Shown here piece by piece: positions 30,522-39,041 of a DNA stretch of 64,000 nucleotides. The notes under the pieces were generated by a model. The model was not told where the DNA came from, did no database searches, and saw only the letters and a list, made by a program, of their open reading frames with translations. Positions within the stretch are counted from its first letter, which is position 1; each line of letters opens with the position of its first letter. Origin of the DNA: Gemmatimonas sp. (lineage in GTDB: Bacteria; Gemmatimonadota; Gemmatimonadetes; Gemmatimonadales; Gemmatimonadaceae); the NCBI GenBank assembly GCA_011390885.1, contig JAABRO010000022.1, forward strand, positions 1-64,000, read 5' to 3'. A program made the translations under genes and the position numbers.

Positions 30522-31898
30522 ATGCTCATCTCGATCGCTGTCGACTTCCGCCGTGCCGACGTCGCGACCCGGGAACAGTTTCACCTGTCGGAGGAGCGGC
30601 TCACGCAGCTCTACCGCACTGCCCGCACGGAAGTGGTCACGGAGGCGGCGCTGATCGCCACCTGCAACCGCACCGAGTTGTACGCGTGGGTGGAGAGTGA
30701 CGACATCCACGAGATCGACAAGGCCATCCAGACGCTCGCGCGTCGGTGGATGCGGACGCGCGGCAATGGCGACCAGCTGCTGCGCACCGCGACGCGTCGG
30801 TACGGTGCCGACGCCGCGCGCCACGTGGTGCGCGTGGCCTCCGGCCTCGAGTCGCAGGTGCTGGGCGACGGGCAGATCCTCGGGCAGCTGCGGAGCGCGT
30901 ACAAGCGCGCGGCCAAGAGCGGCGCGACGGGGCCCGTGCTGCATCGCCTCTTCGAGACGGCGCTGCGCGCCGGCAAGCGCGTACAGACCGAGACGTCACT
31001 CCTCGCTGGTCGCAACTCGATCGGTGCCGAGGCTGCCTCGATCGCGCACCAGCGCTTCGGTTCGCTCACGAATGCGCGCTGCCTCGTGGTGGGGTGCGGC
31101 AAGACGGGCGAGCGCACGGCGCGCCAGCTCATCAAGCTCGGCGCCCGCGACATCGTGCTCATGAACCGTACGCTGGGCCGCGCCGAGGAGCTCGCCGCGA
31201 TCCTGGGCGGCCGTGCCGCGCCCATGGAGACGATGCACGTGGAGGCCGCGATGGCCGACGTCGTGATCGTGGCCACGGCGTCGGAGTCGCCGATCCTGCT
31301 GGCCGATGCGCTGCGCAAGACGCGCGAGGCGTGCGGCACGTCGGCGTATTCCCTGCTGCTCATGGACCTGAGCCTGCCGCGCAACATCGATCCGGCCGTG
31401 CTCGAGCTGGCCGGCGTCACGCTGGTGGACCTCGACACGCTGCACTCGCCCATCCTGGCGGCCGAGGAGCAGCGCCGCAACGCGGTGCCCGAGGCCGAGC
31501 GGGTGTGTGACGAGGAGGTGCACGACTTTCTCGACTGGGTGGCCACCATGCCGGCGCGCGACGCGATCAAGCCGCTGCGCGATGCCCTCACCGAGGTGGC
31601 GCGGCGCGAGGTGGCCTTCGCCGCCGGTGACGCCGTGGCCGAGCGCACCGCGACTCGCATCGTGGCCAAGCTGCTCGCGCGTCCCATGGCGGCGCTCCGC
31701 AAGGCGGTGCAGCGCGGCGAGCCGCTCGACGCGCACACCATGATGCTCTTCGAGATGTTCGCGCCCACCTTGCCGACCGAGTCCCGCGCGTCCGTGCGGG
31801 CCCGCACCCGGCTGACCGATGGCTCGGCACGCCCGGCGAGCGCGGCCCCTGCGCCGACGCAGACCGCGCGCTACGTTCCGGTTTCCGCCGAGCGCTGA
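30522..31898 (+). CDS. hemA: Glutamyl-tRNA reductase
   Basis: 458 residues. This NADPH-dependent enzyme starts tetrapyrrole synthesis by the C5 route. The catalytic cysteine lies in LIATCNRTELYAW, the substrate region in LESQVLGDGQILGQ, and the nucleotide fold in VVGCGKTGERTARQL. The C-terminal dimerisation helix is followed by about 40 low-complexity residues. Its presence beside the photosynthesis genes implies 5-aminolevulinate is made from glutamate rather than by a Shemin-type synthase. The gap from bchP is 46 bases without a clear promoter, so it may share that transcript. Confidence 0.96.
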   Translation: MLISIAVDFRRADVATREQFHLSEERLTQLYRTARTEVVTEAALIATCNRTELYAWVESDDIHEIDKAIQTLARRWMRTRGNGDQLLRTATRRYGADAARHVVRVASGLESQVLGDGQILGQLRSAYKRAAKSGATGPVLHRLFETALRAGKRVQTETSLLAGRNSIGAEAASIAHQRFGSLTNARCLVVGCGKTGERTARQLIKLGARDIVLMNRTLGRAEELAAILGGRAAPMETMHVEAAMADVVIVATASESPILLADALRKTREACGTSAYSLLLMDLSLPRNIDPAVLELAGVTLVDLDTLHSPILAAEEQRRNAVPEAERVCDEEVHDFLDWVATMPARDAIKPLRDALTEVARREVAFAAGDAVAERTATRIVAKLLARPMAALRKAVQRGEPLDAHTMMLFEMFAPTLPTESRASVRARTRLTDGSARPASAAPAPTQTARYVPVSAER

Positions 31899-31915
31899 TC
31901 GATTTCTTCCCTGCC

Positions 31916-31947
31916 GCGGGTCGCCCCTCGTTGGCGCGACCCGCTTT
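31916..31947 (+). terminator. Hairpin between hemA and hemE
   Basis: GCGGGTCGC (31916-31924) pairs perfectly with 31936-31944 across an 11-base loop, then TTT follows. This could be a partial terminator or attenuator that lowers hemE-F-G expression relative to hemA. The T-tract is too short for a confident intrinsic terminator. Confidence 0.4.
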
Positions 31948-31958
31948 CCCGAGTTTCC

Positions 31959-33059
31959 ATGTCTGACGCCGTGCCGCTCGCCAACGACCTGTTCCTCCGC
32001 GCCCTTCGTCGCGAGCCTGTTGAACGCACGCCGGTCTGGATGATGCGGCAAGCCGGCCGGTACCTGCCCGAATACCGGGCAGTGCGGGCCGGCTCCGACT
32101 TCCTGACCATGTGCCGCACGCCGGAGCTCGCGGCTGAGGTCACCCTCCAGCCGATCGACCTGATCGGCGTGGACGCGGCGATCATCTTCTCCGACATCCT
32201 GGTGGTGCCGGAAGCCATGGGCTGCCACCTCACGCTCGACGAGGGCGTGGGCCCGCAGTTCCCCACCCCGATCCGCAGCGCGGCGCAGGTGAAGGCCCTG
32301 CGCGACGTGGACCCGGTCACCGACCTCGGCTACATGCTGGACGCGCTGCGTCTCGTGAAGCGCGAGCTCAACGGCCGCGTCCCGCTCATCGGCTTCGCCG
32401 GCGCGCCGTGGACCCTGGCCTCCTACATGGTCGAGGGGAAGGGCACGAAGCAGTTCGCGGTGGCCAAGCGCATGCTCTTCGAGCAGCCGGCCGTGGCGCA
32501 CGCGCTGCTCGACAAGCTGGCCGTGGCCGTGGGCGAGTTCTGCCGCGCGCAAGTGGCCGCCGGGGCGCAGGCCATCCAGCTGTTCGACTCGTGGGCCGGC
32601 GCCCTCGCGCCGCACGAGTTCCGGGAGTTCGCGCTGCCCTACCTGGCCCGCGCCGCGAAGATGGCGCGCTCCACGGGCGTGCCGGTGATCGCCTTCGCGC
32701 CCGGTGCGTCATGGGCGCTCGACGAGATCGCCGACGCCACGCAGGCCGACGCGATCGGCGTGGACTGGCACATCGCGCCGCAGGCGGCGCGGGCACGCCT
32801 CGGCGATCGTGCCGTGGCCATGCAGGGCAATCTCGATCCGTGCACGCTGTACGCCCCGATCAACGAGATCGAGCGCCGCACGCACGACATGCTCGAGGCG
32901 TTCGGCCCCTTCGGCCACGTGGCCAACCTCGGGCATGGCATCCTGCCCGACATCTCGCCGGCGCACGCGCGCGCCTTCGTGCAGGCGGTCCAGCAGCACG
33001 ATTGGAGCCGCAGCGCGCATGCCGCGATGCGTGACGAGGCGCTCGGGGCGTCCGCCTGA
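31959..33059 (+). CDS. hemE: Uroporphyrinogen decarboxylase
   Basis: 366 residues. HemE removes four carboxyl groups from uroporphyrinogen III to give coproporphyrinogen III. The N-terminal signature RTPVWMMRQAGRYLPEY and the second signature GFAGAPWTLASYMVEG are intact, as is NLGHGILPD near the end. The stop overlaps the hemF start by one base (TGATG). Confidence 0.97.
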   Translation: MSDAVPLANDLFLRALRREPVERTPVWMMRQAGRYLPEYRAVRAGSDFLTMCRTPELAAEVTLQPIDLIGVDAAIIFSDILVVPEAMGCHLTLDEGVGPQFPTPIRSAAQVKALRDVDPVTDLGYMLDALRLVKRELNGRVPLIGFAGAPWTLASYMVEGKGTKQFAVAKRMLFEQPAVAHALLDKLAVAVGEFCRAQVAAGAQAIQLFDSWAGALAPHEFREFALPYLARAAKMARSTGVPVIAFAPGASWALDEIADATQADAIGVDWHIAPQAARARLGDRAVAMQGNLDPCTLYAPINEIERRTHDMLEAFGPFGHVANLGHGILPDISPAHARAFVQAVQQHDWSRSAHAAMRDEALGASA

Positions 33060-34063
33060 TGCCGGAGTCGTCCACGCACGCGCCGTCGCCGACCGCGATG
33101 GTGGATTCGGCGTCCCGCCGCGGCGAAGCCACGCGCTGGATCGCCGGCCTGCATGACGAGCTCACCGCGCTCTTCGGCCGGCTCGACCAGGGGGGCACGT
33201 TCCTCGAAGACCGTTGGGAGCGTCCCGGCGGCGGCGGTGGCGTGAGCCGCGTGCTGATCGAGGGCACCACCTTCGAGAAGGCCGGCATCAATCGCTCCAC
33301 CGTGCTCGGCGAACTGCCCGAGGCCGCCGCCCGCCGCCTCGGCGGCCGTGGCGCGACCGAAGGGAGCACGCATTTCTTCGCCACCGGCGTGAGCCTCGTC
33401 GTGCACCCGCGCAGCCCGATGGTGCCCACGGTGCACCTGAACGTGCGCTACTTCGAGCTTACCGACTCCGAGGGGCACGTGACCGACGCGTGGTTCGGCG
33501 GCGGCACGGACATCACGCCGTTCTACCCGCACCGCGAGGATGTCGTGCACTTTCACGCGGCGCTCAAGCGCGCGTGCGACCGGCACCACGCGTCCTTCTA
33601 CGACCGGTTCAAGGCGTGGTGCGACGAGTACTTCGTGAACGTGCACCGCGACAACGAACCGCGCGGCTGCGGCGGCGTGTTCTTCGACCACGTGCGTCCC
33701 GACGGGCTCGACCACGGTCTCGGCGTGGACGCGCTGCAGGCGTTCGTGTCGGAGATCGGGCGCGTGCTGCGCGACGCGTACGGCCCCATCGTGGATCGCC
33801 GCCGGCACGAGGCGTACGGCGAGCGCGAGCGCGACTTCCAGCTCTGGCGGCGTGGCCGCTACGTGGAGTTCAACCTCGTGCACGATCGCGGCACCACCTT
33901 CGGCCTGCAGACGAACGCGCGCATCGAGAGCGTGCTCATGAGCCTGCCGCCGCTGGCAGGCTGGAAGTACGCGCCGCGCTTCGAACCGGGCACCTTCGAG
34001 GCACACCTGCTCGACATGCTGCGTCCGCAGCAGTGGGTCACGAGCGGGACACCCTCCGCCTGA
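33059..34063 (+). CDS. hemF: Oxygen-dependent coproporphyrinogen III oxidase
   Basis: 334 residues. HemF uses O2 to convert coproporphyrinogen III to protoporphyrinogen IX. The signature WFGGGTDITPFYPH and the EFNLVHDRGTTFGLQT region are unmistakable. No O2-independent HemN is present here, which fits an aerobic host. The stop is two bases before the ATG of the next gene. Confidence 0.97.
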   Translation: MPESSTHAPSPTAMVDSASRRGEATRWIAGLHDELTALFGRLDQGGTFLEDRWERPGGGGGVSRVLIEGTTFEKAGINRSTVLGELPEAAARRLGGRGATEGSTHFFATGVSLVVHPRSPMVPTVHLNVRYFELTDSEGHVTDAWFGGGTDITPFYPHREDVVHFHAALKRACDRHHASFYDRFKAWCDEYFVNVHRDNEPRGCGGVFFDHVRPDGLDHGLGVDALQAFVSEIGRVLRDAYGPIVDRRRHEAYGERERDFQLWRRGRYVEFNLVHDRGTTFGLQTNARIESVLMSLPPLAGWKYAPRFEPGTFEAHLLDMLRPQQWVTSGTPSA

Positions 34064-34065
34064 CC

Positions 34066-35544
34066 ATGAGCGTGACCGCGGACCGCCGCGGGGCGCTCGA
34101 GCCCCCCGAGATCGACCGCGGCGAGCCGCGCTCGGTCGTGGTGATCGGTGCCGGCATCAGCGGGCTCGTTGCAGCGTACGAACTCAAGCGTCGCGGCGTG
34201 CCGGTCACGGTGTTCGAGGCGGCCCCCCGCGCGGGTGGCGCGATCGGCACGTCGCTCGCGGACGGGTTCCTGGCGGAGCACGGCCCCAACTCCTTCGTCT
34301 CGTCCGCCCCTGTCGAAGAACTGCTGTCGCGGCTGGGGTTGCAGGAGGACGTGGTCGAGGCCAACCCGGGCGCGAACAAGCGCTACATCGTGCGCGACGG
34401 GCGCCTGGTGCCCTTCCCGATGACGCCGCCGGCGCTGCTCACCACATCGCTGCTGTCGCTGCGCGCCAAGCTGCGCGTGCTGCTCGAGCCGCTCGTGAAG
34501 CATCGGCCCGCCGACCGCGATGAGAGCGTGGCGTCGTTCGTCCGCCGCCGGCTCGGGCCGGAGGTGCTCGACTACGCGGTCAATCCCTTCATCGCCGGCA
34601 TCTTCGCGGGCGATCCGGAGCGCCTCTCCATGGCGCATGCGTTCCCTCGCGTGTACGAGCTCGAGCGCGAGTACGGGTCGCTGTCGCGCGGCCTCGTGCA
34701 GTCGCGGCGCGACGCGCGGCGCGCACGGAAGGATGCGACCACCTCCCCCAGCGCGCTCCCGGCGTCGCCCGACACCACCGCGGGCGCACGCTTGATCTCG
34801 TTCCGGGACGGGCTGCAGGTGCTCACCGACACACTGGCCGACGCGTTGGGCAGCTCGCTCAAGCTCGCCACGCCGGTGCGCCTCATGCACCGCGGCGAGT
34901 CGCGCTGGATCGTGGAGACGGGCCCCGACGGCGCCGTGCGCGCGCGCGCGGTCGATGCCATCGTGCTCGCCGCGCCCGCGCATGCAGTGGCCGCCATGGA
35001 ACTGCCCGCAGCCATTCGTCGGCATGCGATCCCGATCGAGCAGGTCGAGTATCCGCCGGTGTCGTCGCTCACCCTGGGCTTCGAGCGCCAGGACATCACG
35101 CATCCGCTCGACGCGTTCGGCGTGCTCGTGCCGGAAGTCGAGCAGCGCAGCGTGCTCGGCATCCTGTTCTCGTCCACGCTCTTCCCCGAGCGGGCTCCCG
35201 CGGGGCACGTCGCGATCACGGTGTTCGTGGGCGGCTCGCGCCAACCCGACCTCGCGCGCCTGCAGACCGACGAACTCGTGCGCCTCGTGCGCACCGACCT
35301 GCGCGACCTGCTCGGCGTGCGCGGCGAGCCGGTGTTCGCCAAGCATGTGTACTGGTCGCGCGGCATTCCGCAGTACTCGGTGGGCTACGGCCGCGTGAAG
35401 GAGGCCGCCGACGACACCGAGGCCGCGAACCCCGGGCTCTACCTCACGGGCAACTACCGCCACGGCGTGTCGGTGGGCGACTGCATCGCGAGCGGACAGC
35501 AGGTGGCGGAGCGCGTCGCCGCGTACCTGACACGGGCCGGCTGA
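34066..35544 (+). CDS. hemG: Protoporphyrinogen oxidase, HemY type
   Basis: 492 residues, a flavin-dependent protoporphyrinogen IX oxidase that gives the protoporphyrin shared by heme and bacteriochlorophyll. The FAD motif VVIGAGISGLVAAYELKRRG is followed by EHGPNSF, AVNPFIAGIFAGDPERLS and the C-terminal GLYLTGNYRHGVSVGDCI. It belongs to the monoamine-oxidase-like family usually named HemY or HemG in gram-positive bacteria, not the small E. coli HemG. ATG at 34066; the frame is open far upstream antisense-like through hemF and was trimmed. Confidence 0.94.
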   Translation: MSVTADRRGALEPPEIDRGEPRSVVVIGAGISGLVAAYELKRRGVPVTVFEAAPRAGGAIGTSLADGFLAEHGPNSFVSSAPVEELLSRLGLQEDVVEANPGANKRYIVRDGRLVPFPMTPPALLTTSLLSLRAKLRVLLEPLVKHRPADRDESVASFVRRRLGPEVLDYAVNPFIAGIFAGDPERLSMAHAFPRVYELEREYGSLSRGLVQSRRDARRARKDATTSPSALPASPDTTAGARLISFRDGLQVLTDTLADALGSSLKLATPVRLMHRGESRWIVETGPDGAVRARAVDAIVLAAPAHAVAAMELPAAIRRHAIPIEQVEYPPVSSLTLGFERQDITHPLDAFGVLVPEVEQRSVLGILFSSTLFPERAPAGHVAITVFVGGSRQPDLARLQTDELVRLVRTDLRDLLGVRGEPVFAKHVYWSRGIPQYSVGYGRVKEAADDTEAANPGLYLTGNYRHGVSVGDCIASGQQVAERVAAYLTRAG

Positions 35545-35599
35545 GACACCCGAACGAGTCCCGCATGGCGGGCCTTCCGGGGCCATGCTACCCTTCGCC

Positions 35600-36319
35600 A
35601 TGCCTCACGTCGATCTGCTCTGCATCGCGGCCCACCGCGACGATGCCGAACTCACCTGCGGCGGCACCCTCATCAAGGCGGTCGATGACGGGTATCGCGT
35701 GGGCGTCGTCGACCTGACCGAAGGCGAAATGGGCACGCGCGGCTCCGCCGACCTGCGCTCGCAGGAAGCCGAGCGCGCGGCCGAAGTCATGGGCCTGTCG
35801 GTGCGCGAGAATCTCTCACTCCCCGATGCGGGCATCGAGAACACCCGCGCGACCCGCGAGAAGCTCGTGGCGGTGATCCGCCGGCTGCAGCCGCGCGTCG
35901 TGATCGCGCCCGCCCCGCGCAGCCGTCACCCGGACCACCGGCTCGCCGCCGAGCTGGTGCGCGACGCCTGCTTCCTGGCCGGCATCGCGAAGTACGTGCC
36001 CGACGTGCCGCGCCACCGCCCGCTCAAGCTGCTGCACACCATCGCGTATCGCGAGGACGCGGTGAAACCCACGTTCATCGTGGACATCAGTGCGCAGTTC
36101 GAGCGCAAGCTCGCCGCCATCCGCTGCTACGCGTCGCAGTTCGACGACACCACGCAGGCCGGCGAGGTGTTTCCCAATGGCGAGTCGCTGTACGACATCG
36201 TGACGCACCAGGCTGCCCACTACGGCTCCCGCATCCGCTGTCGCTACGGTGAGCCGTTCCTTACCGACGAGACCATGCGCGTGACCGATGTCGTCGCGCT
36301 CGACGTCTCGACCTTCTGA
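35600..36319 (+). CDS. BshB1-like LmbE-family deacetylase
   Basis: 239 residues, of the LmbE/GlcNAc-PI deacetylase family. The zinc-binding motif reads AAHRDDAELTCGG (usually AHPDDAE) and the second motif is SRHPDHRLAAELV. The overall match (DLTEGEMGTRGS, DAGIENT, RSRHPDHR) is to BshB1, the deacetylase in bacillithiol synthesis, but no bshA or bshC is seen here. I chose the ATG at 35600 because family members begin about five residues before the first motif; an ATG at 35585 would add five residues. Confidence 0.8.
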   Translation: MPHVDLLCIAAHRDDAELTCGGTLIKAVDDGYRVGVVDLTEGEMGTRGSADLRSQEAERAAEVMGLSVRENLSLPDAGIENTRATREKLVAVIRRLQPRVVIAPAPRSRHPDHRLAAELVRDACFLAGIAKYVPDVPRHRPLKLLHTIAYREDAVKPTFIVDISAQFERKLAAIRCYASQFDDTTQAGEVFPNGESLYDIVTHQAAHYGSRIRCRYGEPFLTDETMRVTDVVALDVSTF

Positions 36320-36334
36320 CCGGAGCCCGCACCT

Positions 36335-37162
36335 GTGAGCTGTCCGTACACGTCGTCCGCCGCACCGGCCACCGCCGCGCAGGACATCGCCACGCCGGAC
36401 ACCGCAGGTGCCGACGCCCATGACGAGGGCGTGAGCTACGGCTCCTACCTCGAACTCGACGGGCTGCTCGCGCTGCAGCACCCGCGCTCGCAGCCCGAGC
36501 ACCCCGACGAGCTGCTGTTCATCGTCGTGCACCAGGCGAGCGAACTGTGGTTCAAGGTGCTGCTGCACGAACTGCACGGGCTCATCGCGCGGCTTCGCGC
36601 GTTCGACGCGATCGGCGCCGCGCTCTCCGTGCGCCGCGTGAACGCGCTCATGGAGATCGTGGCCGGCCAGCTCTCGGCGCTCGAAACGCTCCCGCCGCAG
36701 CGCTTCGCGCAGTTTCGCGGCTACCTCGGCAGCTCGAGCGGTTCGCAGAGCGACCAGTTCCGCGCGATCGAGGCGCTCTCCGGGCTGCGCGATCCGCACT
36801 TCATGGCGGCCATTCGCGAGCATGGCGAACCGCCCGCGCTCGTGCAGGCCGCGCTGGCGCAGCCCACGCTGCAGGAGCTGTTCGACGCGCTCGTGGCACA
36901 CGAAGGCATGACGCTCGAGTCGCTCTACACCGGCCCGGCGCCCACCGCGCTGTTCATGATCGCCGAAGGACTGCTCGAGTACGAGCAGCTCTTCTCCCGG
37001 TGGCGCTTCCTGCACGTGCAGCTCGTGGAGCGCATCATCGGCCCCGGCACCTTCGGCACGGGCGGCACGCTCGGCGCCAAGTACCTGCAGCGCACGATGT
37101 CGCACCGCTTCTTTCCGAACCTCTGGGCGGTGCGCAGCAAGTTCTACGGCGCGACGGCATGA
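36335..37162 (+). CDS. kynA: Tryptophan 2,3-dioxygenase
   Basis: 275 residues. This heme enzyme opens the indole ring of tryptophan to N-formylkynurenine. Family landmarks are SYGSYLELDGLLALQ, LLFIVVHQASELWFK, FRGYLGSSSGSQSDQFR and the C-terminal GTGGTLGAKYLQR plus HRFFPNLWAVRS. A short Ala/Thr-rich leader precedes the fold; start GTG at 36335. The next enzyme of the pathway, kynB, follows. Confidence 0.95.
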   Translation: MSCPYTSSAAPATAAQDIATPDTAGADAHDEGVSYGSYLELDGLLALQHPRSQPEHPDELLFIVVHQASELWFKVLLHELHGLIARLRAFDAIGAALSVRRVNALMEIVAGQLSALETLPPQRFAQFRGYLGSSSGSQSDQFRAIEALSGLRDPHFMAAIREHGEPPALVQAALAQPTLQELFDALVAHEGMTLESLYTGPAPTALFMIAEGLLEYEQLFSRWRFLHVQLVERIIGPGTFGTGGTLGAKYLQRTMSHRFFPNLWAVRSKFYGATA

Positions 37163-37233
37163 GGGCGCTGCGCGGGACGGCAGCGGATCGACGGGCCGCG
37201 CGTGGCCATTCGGCGCCGCGGAGCATGCGATGA
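37159..37233 (+). CDS. Possible 24-residue coupling ORF between kynA and kynB
   Basis: A frame beginning MRALRGTAADRR has its ATG overlapping the kynA stop (ATGA) and its stop overlapping the kynB start (ATGA). It spans the whole gap between the two genes. It is arginine-rich and low in information, so it may serve only for ribosome re-initiation, or be chance. Confidence 0.3.
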   Translation: MRALRGTAADRRAARGHSAPRSMR

Positions 37234-37940
37234 GCAAGGCCATGCGTGAGGCCGCCGAGCGCGAGGTGCAGCGGCTCGAGGTCGAGTGGCGCGGTGTCGC
37301 AACGCGCGACGACGGCTGGTTCGACGCCACAGTGCCCTGCGCGCCCGGTACGCCGCCATGGCCCGGCGATACGCCCTTCTCGTGCGGCTGGACGATGCGC
37401 CTCGCCGACGGGGCCAGCGTGAACCTCTCGTCCGTGACGATGAGTCCGCATGTGGGCACGCATGCCGATGCGCCGCTGCACGTGCAGGAAGGCGGTCGTC
37501 CGAGCGATGCGATTCCCGTGCAGCCGTTCAATGGGCTCGTGCACGTGGTCGATGTGCGTGACGTGACCGGCGTGATCACGCTCGACCTGCTGCGCGAGCG
37601 GCTGCGCGTCGAGGAGCCTACGCGCATTCTGCTGCGCACGGGCGCGAGCGTGGCCGAGGGTCGTTTTCCTGACGCGTGGCCGTGGCTCGATGCGGCCGCC
37701 GCCGCACAGCTCGCGGCGCGCGGGCTGCGGCTGCTCGGCACCGACGCGCCCAGCGTGGACGCGCGGGAGTCGAAGTCGCTCGACACGCACCACGCACTGT
37801 TCGATGGCGGCGCGCAGGTGCTGGAGACGCTCGACCTTCGCGACGTGACGCCGGGGCCGTACGAGCTGCGCGCGCTACCGATGCGGCTGCAGGGGCTCGA
37901 CGCCGCCCCGGTGCGCGCGCTGCTACGGCCCGTGCGCTGA
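37230..37940 (+). CDS. kynB: Kynurenine formamidase
   Basis: 236 residues, cyclase family. The zinc motif HVGTHADAPLH (HxGTHxDxPxH) is intact, with PPWPGDTPF upstream and LLGTDAPSVDARESKSLDTHHAL downstream, all KynB features. It hydrolyses N-formylkynurenine from KynA to kynurenine. No kynureninase is present in the window. Its 3' end overlaps the convergent downstream gene by 18 bases. Confidence 0.92.
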   Translation: MSKAMREAAEREVQRLEVEWRGVATRDDGWFDATVPCAPGTPPWPGDTPFSCGWTMRLADGASVNLSSVTMSPHVGTHADAPLHVQEGGRPSDAIPVQPFNGLVHVVDVRDVTGVITLDLLRERLRVEEPTRILLRTGASVAEGRFPDAWPWLDAAAAAQLAARGLRLLGTDAPSVDARESKSLDTHHALFDGGAQVLETLDLRDVTPGPYELRALPMRLQGLDAAPVRALLRPVR

Positions 37941-39041
37941 GCTCACGCGGCCTCGCAGCTCGGCGAGCCGCTGCGACACGTCGTCCGGCACGAGCAGCTT
38001 GTCGGCGATGCGGGCAATGCGCTCGGCCTCGAGCCAGGCGCGCTCGAGTTCGGCCAACTCACCGAGCAGCGCGAGGCGTTCACGCTCCTCGTGCACGGCC
38101 ATTTCGATCGCGAGGCGCGCCGGACGCGGAATGAAGCCGAGGTCGCCGGTGTCGCCGAATGTCTGCTTCGCGCCCCACGCGCGGCGCTGCGTGACCGCCC
38201 AGGACATCACCCGCTCGGGCCCACCCACGTCGTCGAGCAGCGTCACGGCCTCCTGCACGCGGGAGGTCGTCGCGCCGGCACCGTTCACGCTGGGCAGCAG
38301 CCGCGCGAGCACGTCGCGCGCGAGCGCTCCGTGCAGGGTGACGCGCCCATTCTCGCCGTTGTTGCCATTGGGCCCGGGGCGGAGCCAGTCGCGCCAGGTC
38401 GTGTCCGGAGCGTCGAGCCGGCGGTTCCAGCCGACTTCGATCGCCCACCCGTCGGGGCCGGCACCGGGCACGAGGCGCGGATTGCCCACGGGGATGAACC
38501 AGTCCCCGTCCGGGTGCTGCAGCGGTCGGCCATGGACGCGCGCCGAGTTCGAGACGGCCGCGAGCAGCGTGGTCACGTGCATGAGCGGGGCGAGCGCCAC
38601 GAGCCCCGCCCCGGTGGCGACGGCCCCCGTGACCACGGCACCGGCACCGATCGCGGCCGCGCCCCCCATGAGCCAGGCGCGCCGACGACGTCGCCCGAAC
38701 TGGTCCCCGTAGCGCCACGCCGCGAACTCGGGGCGCAGCGGCCGTCCGATGCGCACGAGCGTCGTGCCGTCGCGCCACTTTGCGAGGCCGATGTTATCGG
38801 TGGCGATGCGCACGGTCGTGCCGCGGTAGGCGCGCTCCGCCTGCTCGATCGCCTCCCATCGCGTGTCGAACGGGGCGAGGTTCCACCGCTCGCACTTGGC
38901 GCACACCACCCAGAGGCGTCCCTGCGCCTCGTCGAAGGCCACACGGCGCCCAACGGGGAACGCTTCGAGCACGTCGTTGCGCCCGAGCGCCGCCTGGCAG
39001 TGCACGCAGTGCGCGTACATGCTCGCATCGGGCCCCGTCAC
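37923..39041 (-). CDS. Zinc-ribbon membrane protein, paralog A, unknown function
   Basis: 372 residues. An N-terminal zinc ribbon uses Cys12/Cys15 and Cys47/Cys50 (CVHC and CAKC). A conserved block follows (RWEAIEQAERAYR, ATDNIGLAKW, LRPEFAAWRYGDQFGRRRRR), then hydrophobic Ala/Gly-rich membrane segments at about residues 120-160, an unassigned middle region, and a helical C-terminus containing EMAVHEERERLALLGELAELE. It starts with GTG in a GTGA overlap with the next gene and shares the first ~120 residues and the last ~80 with it. I know of no assigned function. Confidence 0.75.
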   Translation of the reverse strand: MTGPDASMYAHCVHCQAALGRNDVLEAFPVGRRVAFDEAQGRLWVVCAKCERWNLAPFDTRWEAIEQAERAYRGTTVRIATDNIGLAKWRDGTTLVRIGRPLRPEFAAWRYGDQFGRRRRRAWLMGGAAAIGAGAVVTGAVATGAGLVALAPLMHVTTLLAAVSNSARVHGRPLQHPDGDWFIPVGNPRLVPGAGPDGWAIEVGWNRRLDAPDTTWRDWLRPGPNGNNGENGRVTLHGALARDVLARLLPSVNGAGATTSRVQEAVTLLDDVGGPERVMSWAVTQRRAWGAKQTFGDTGDLGFIPRPARLAIEMAVHEERERLALLGELAELERAWLEAERIARIADKLLVPDDVSQRLAELRGRVSSAHGP

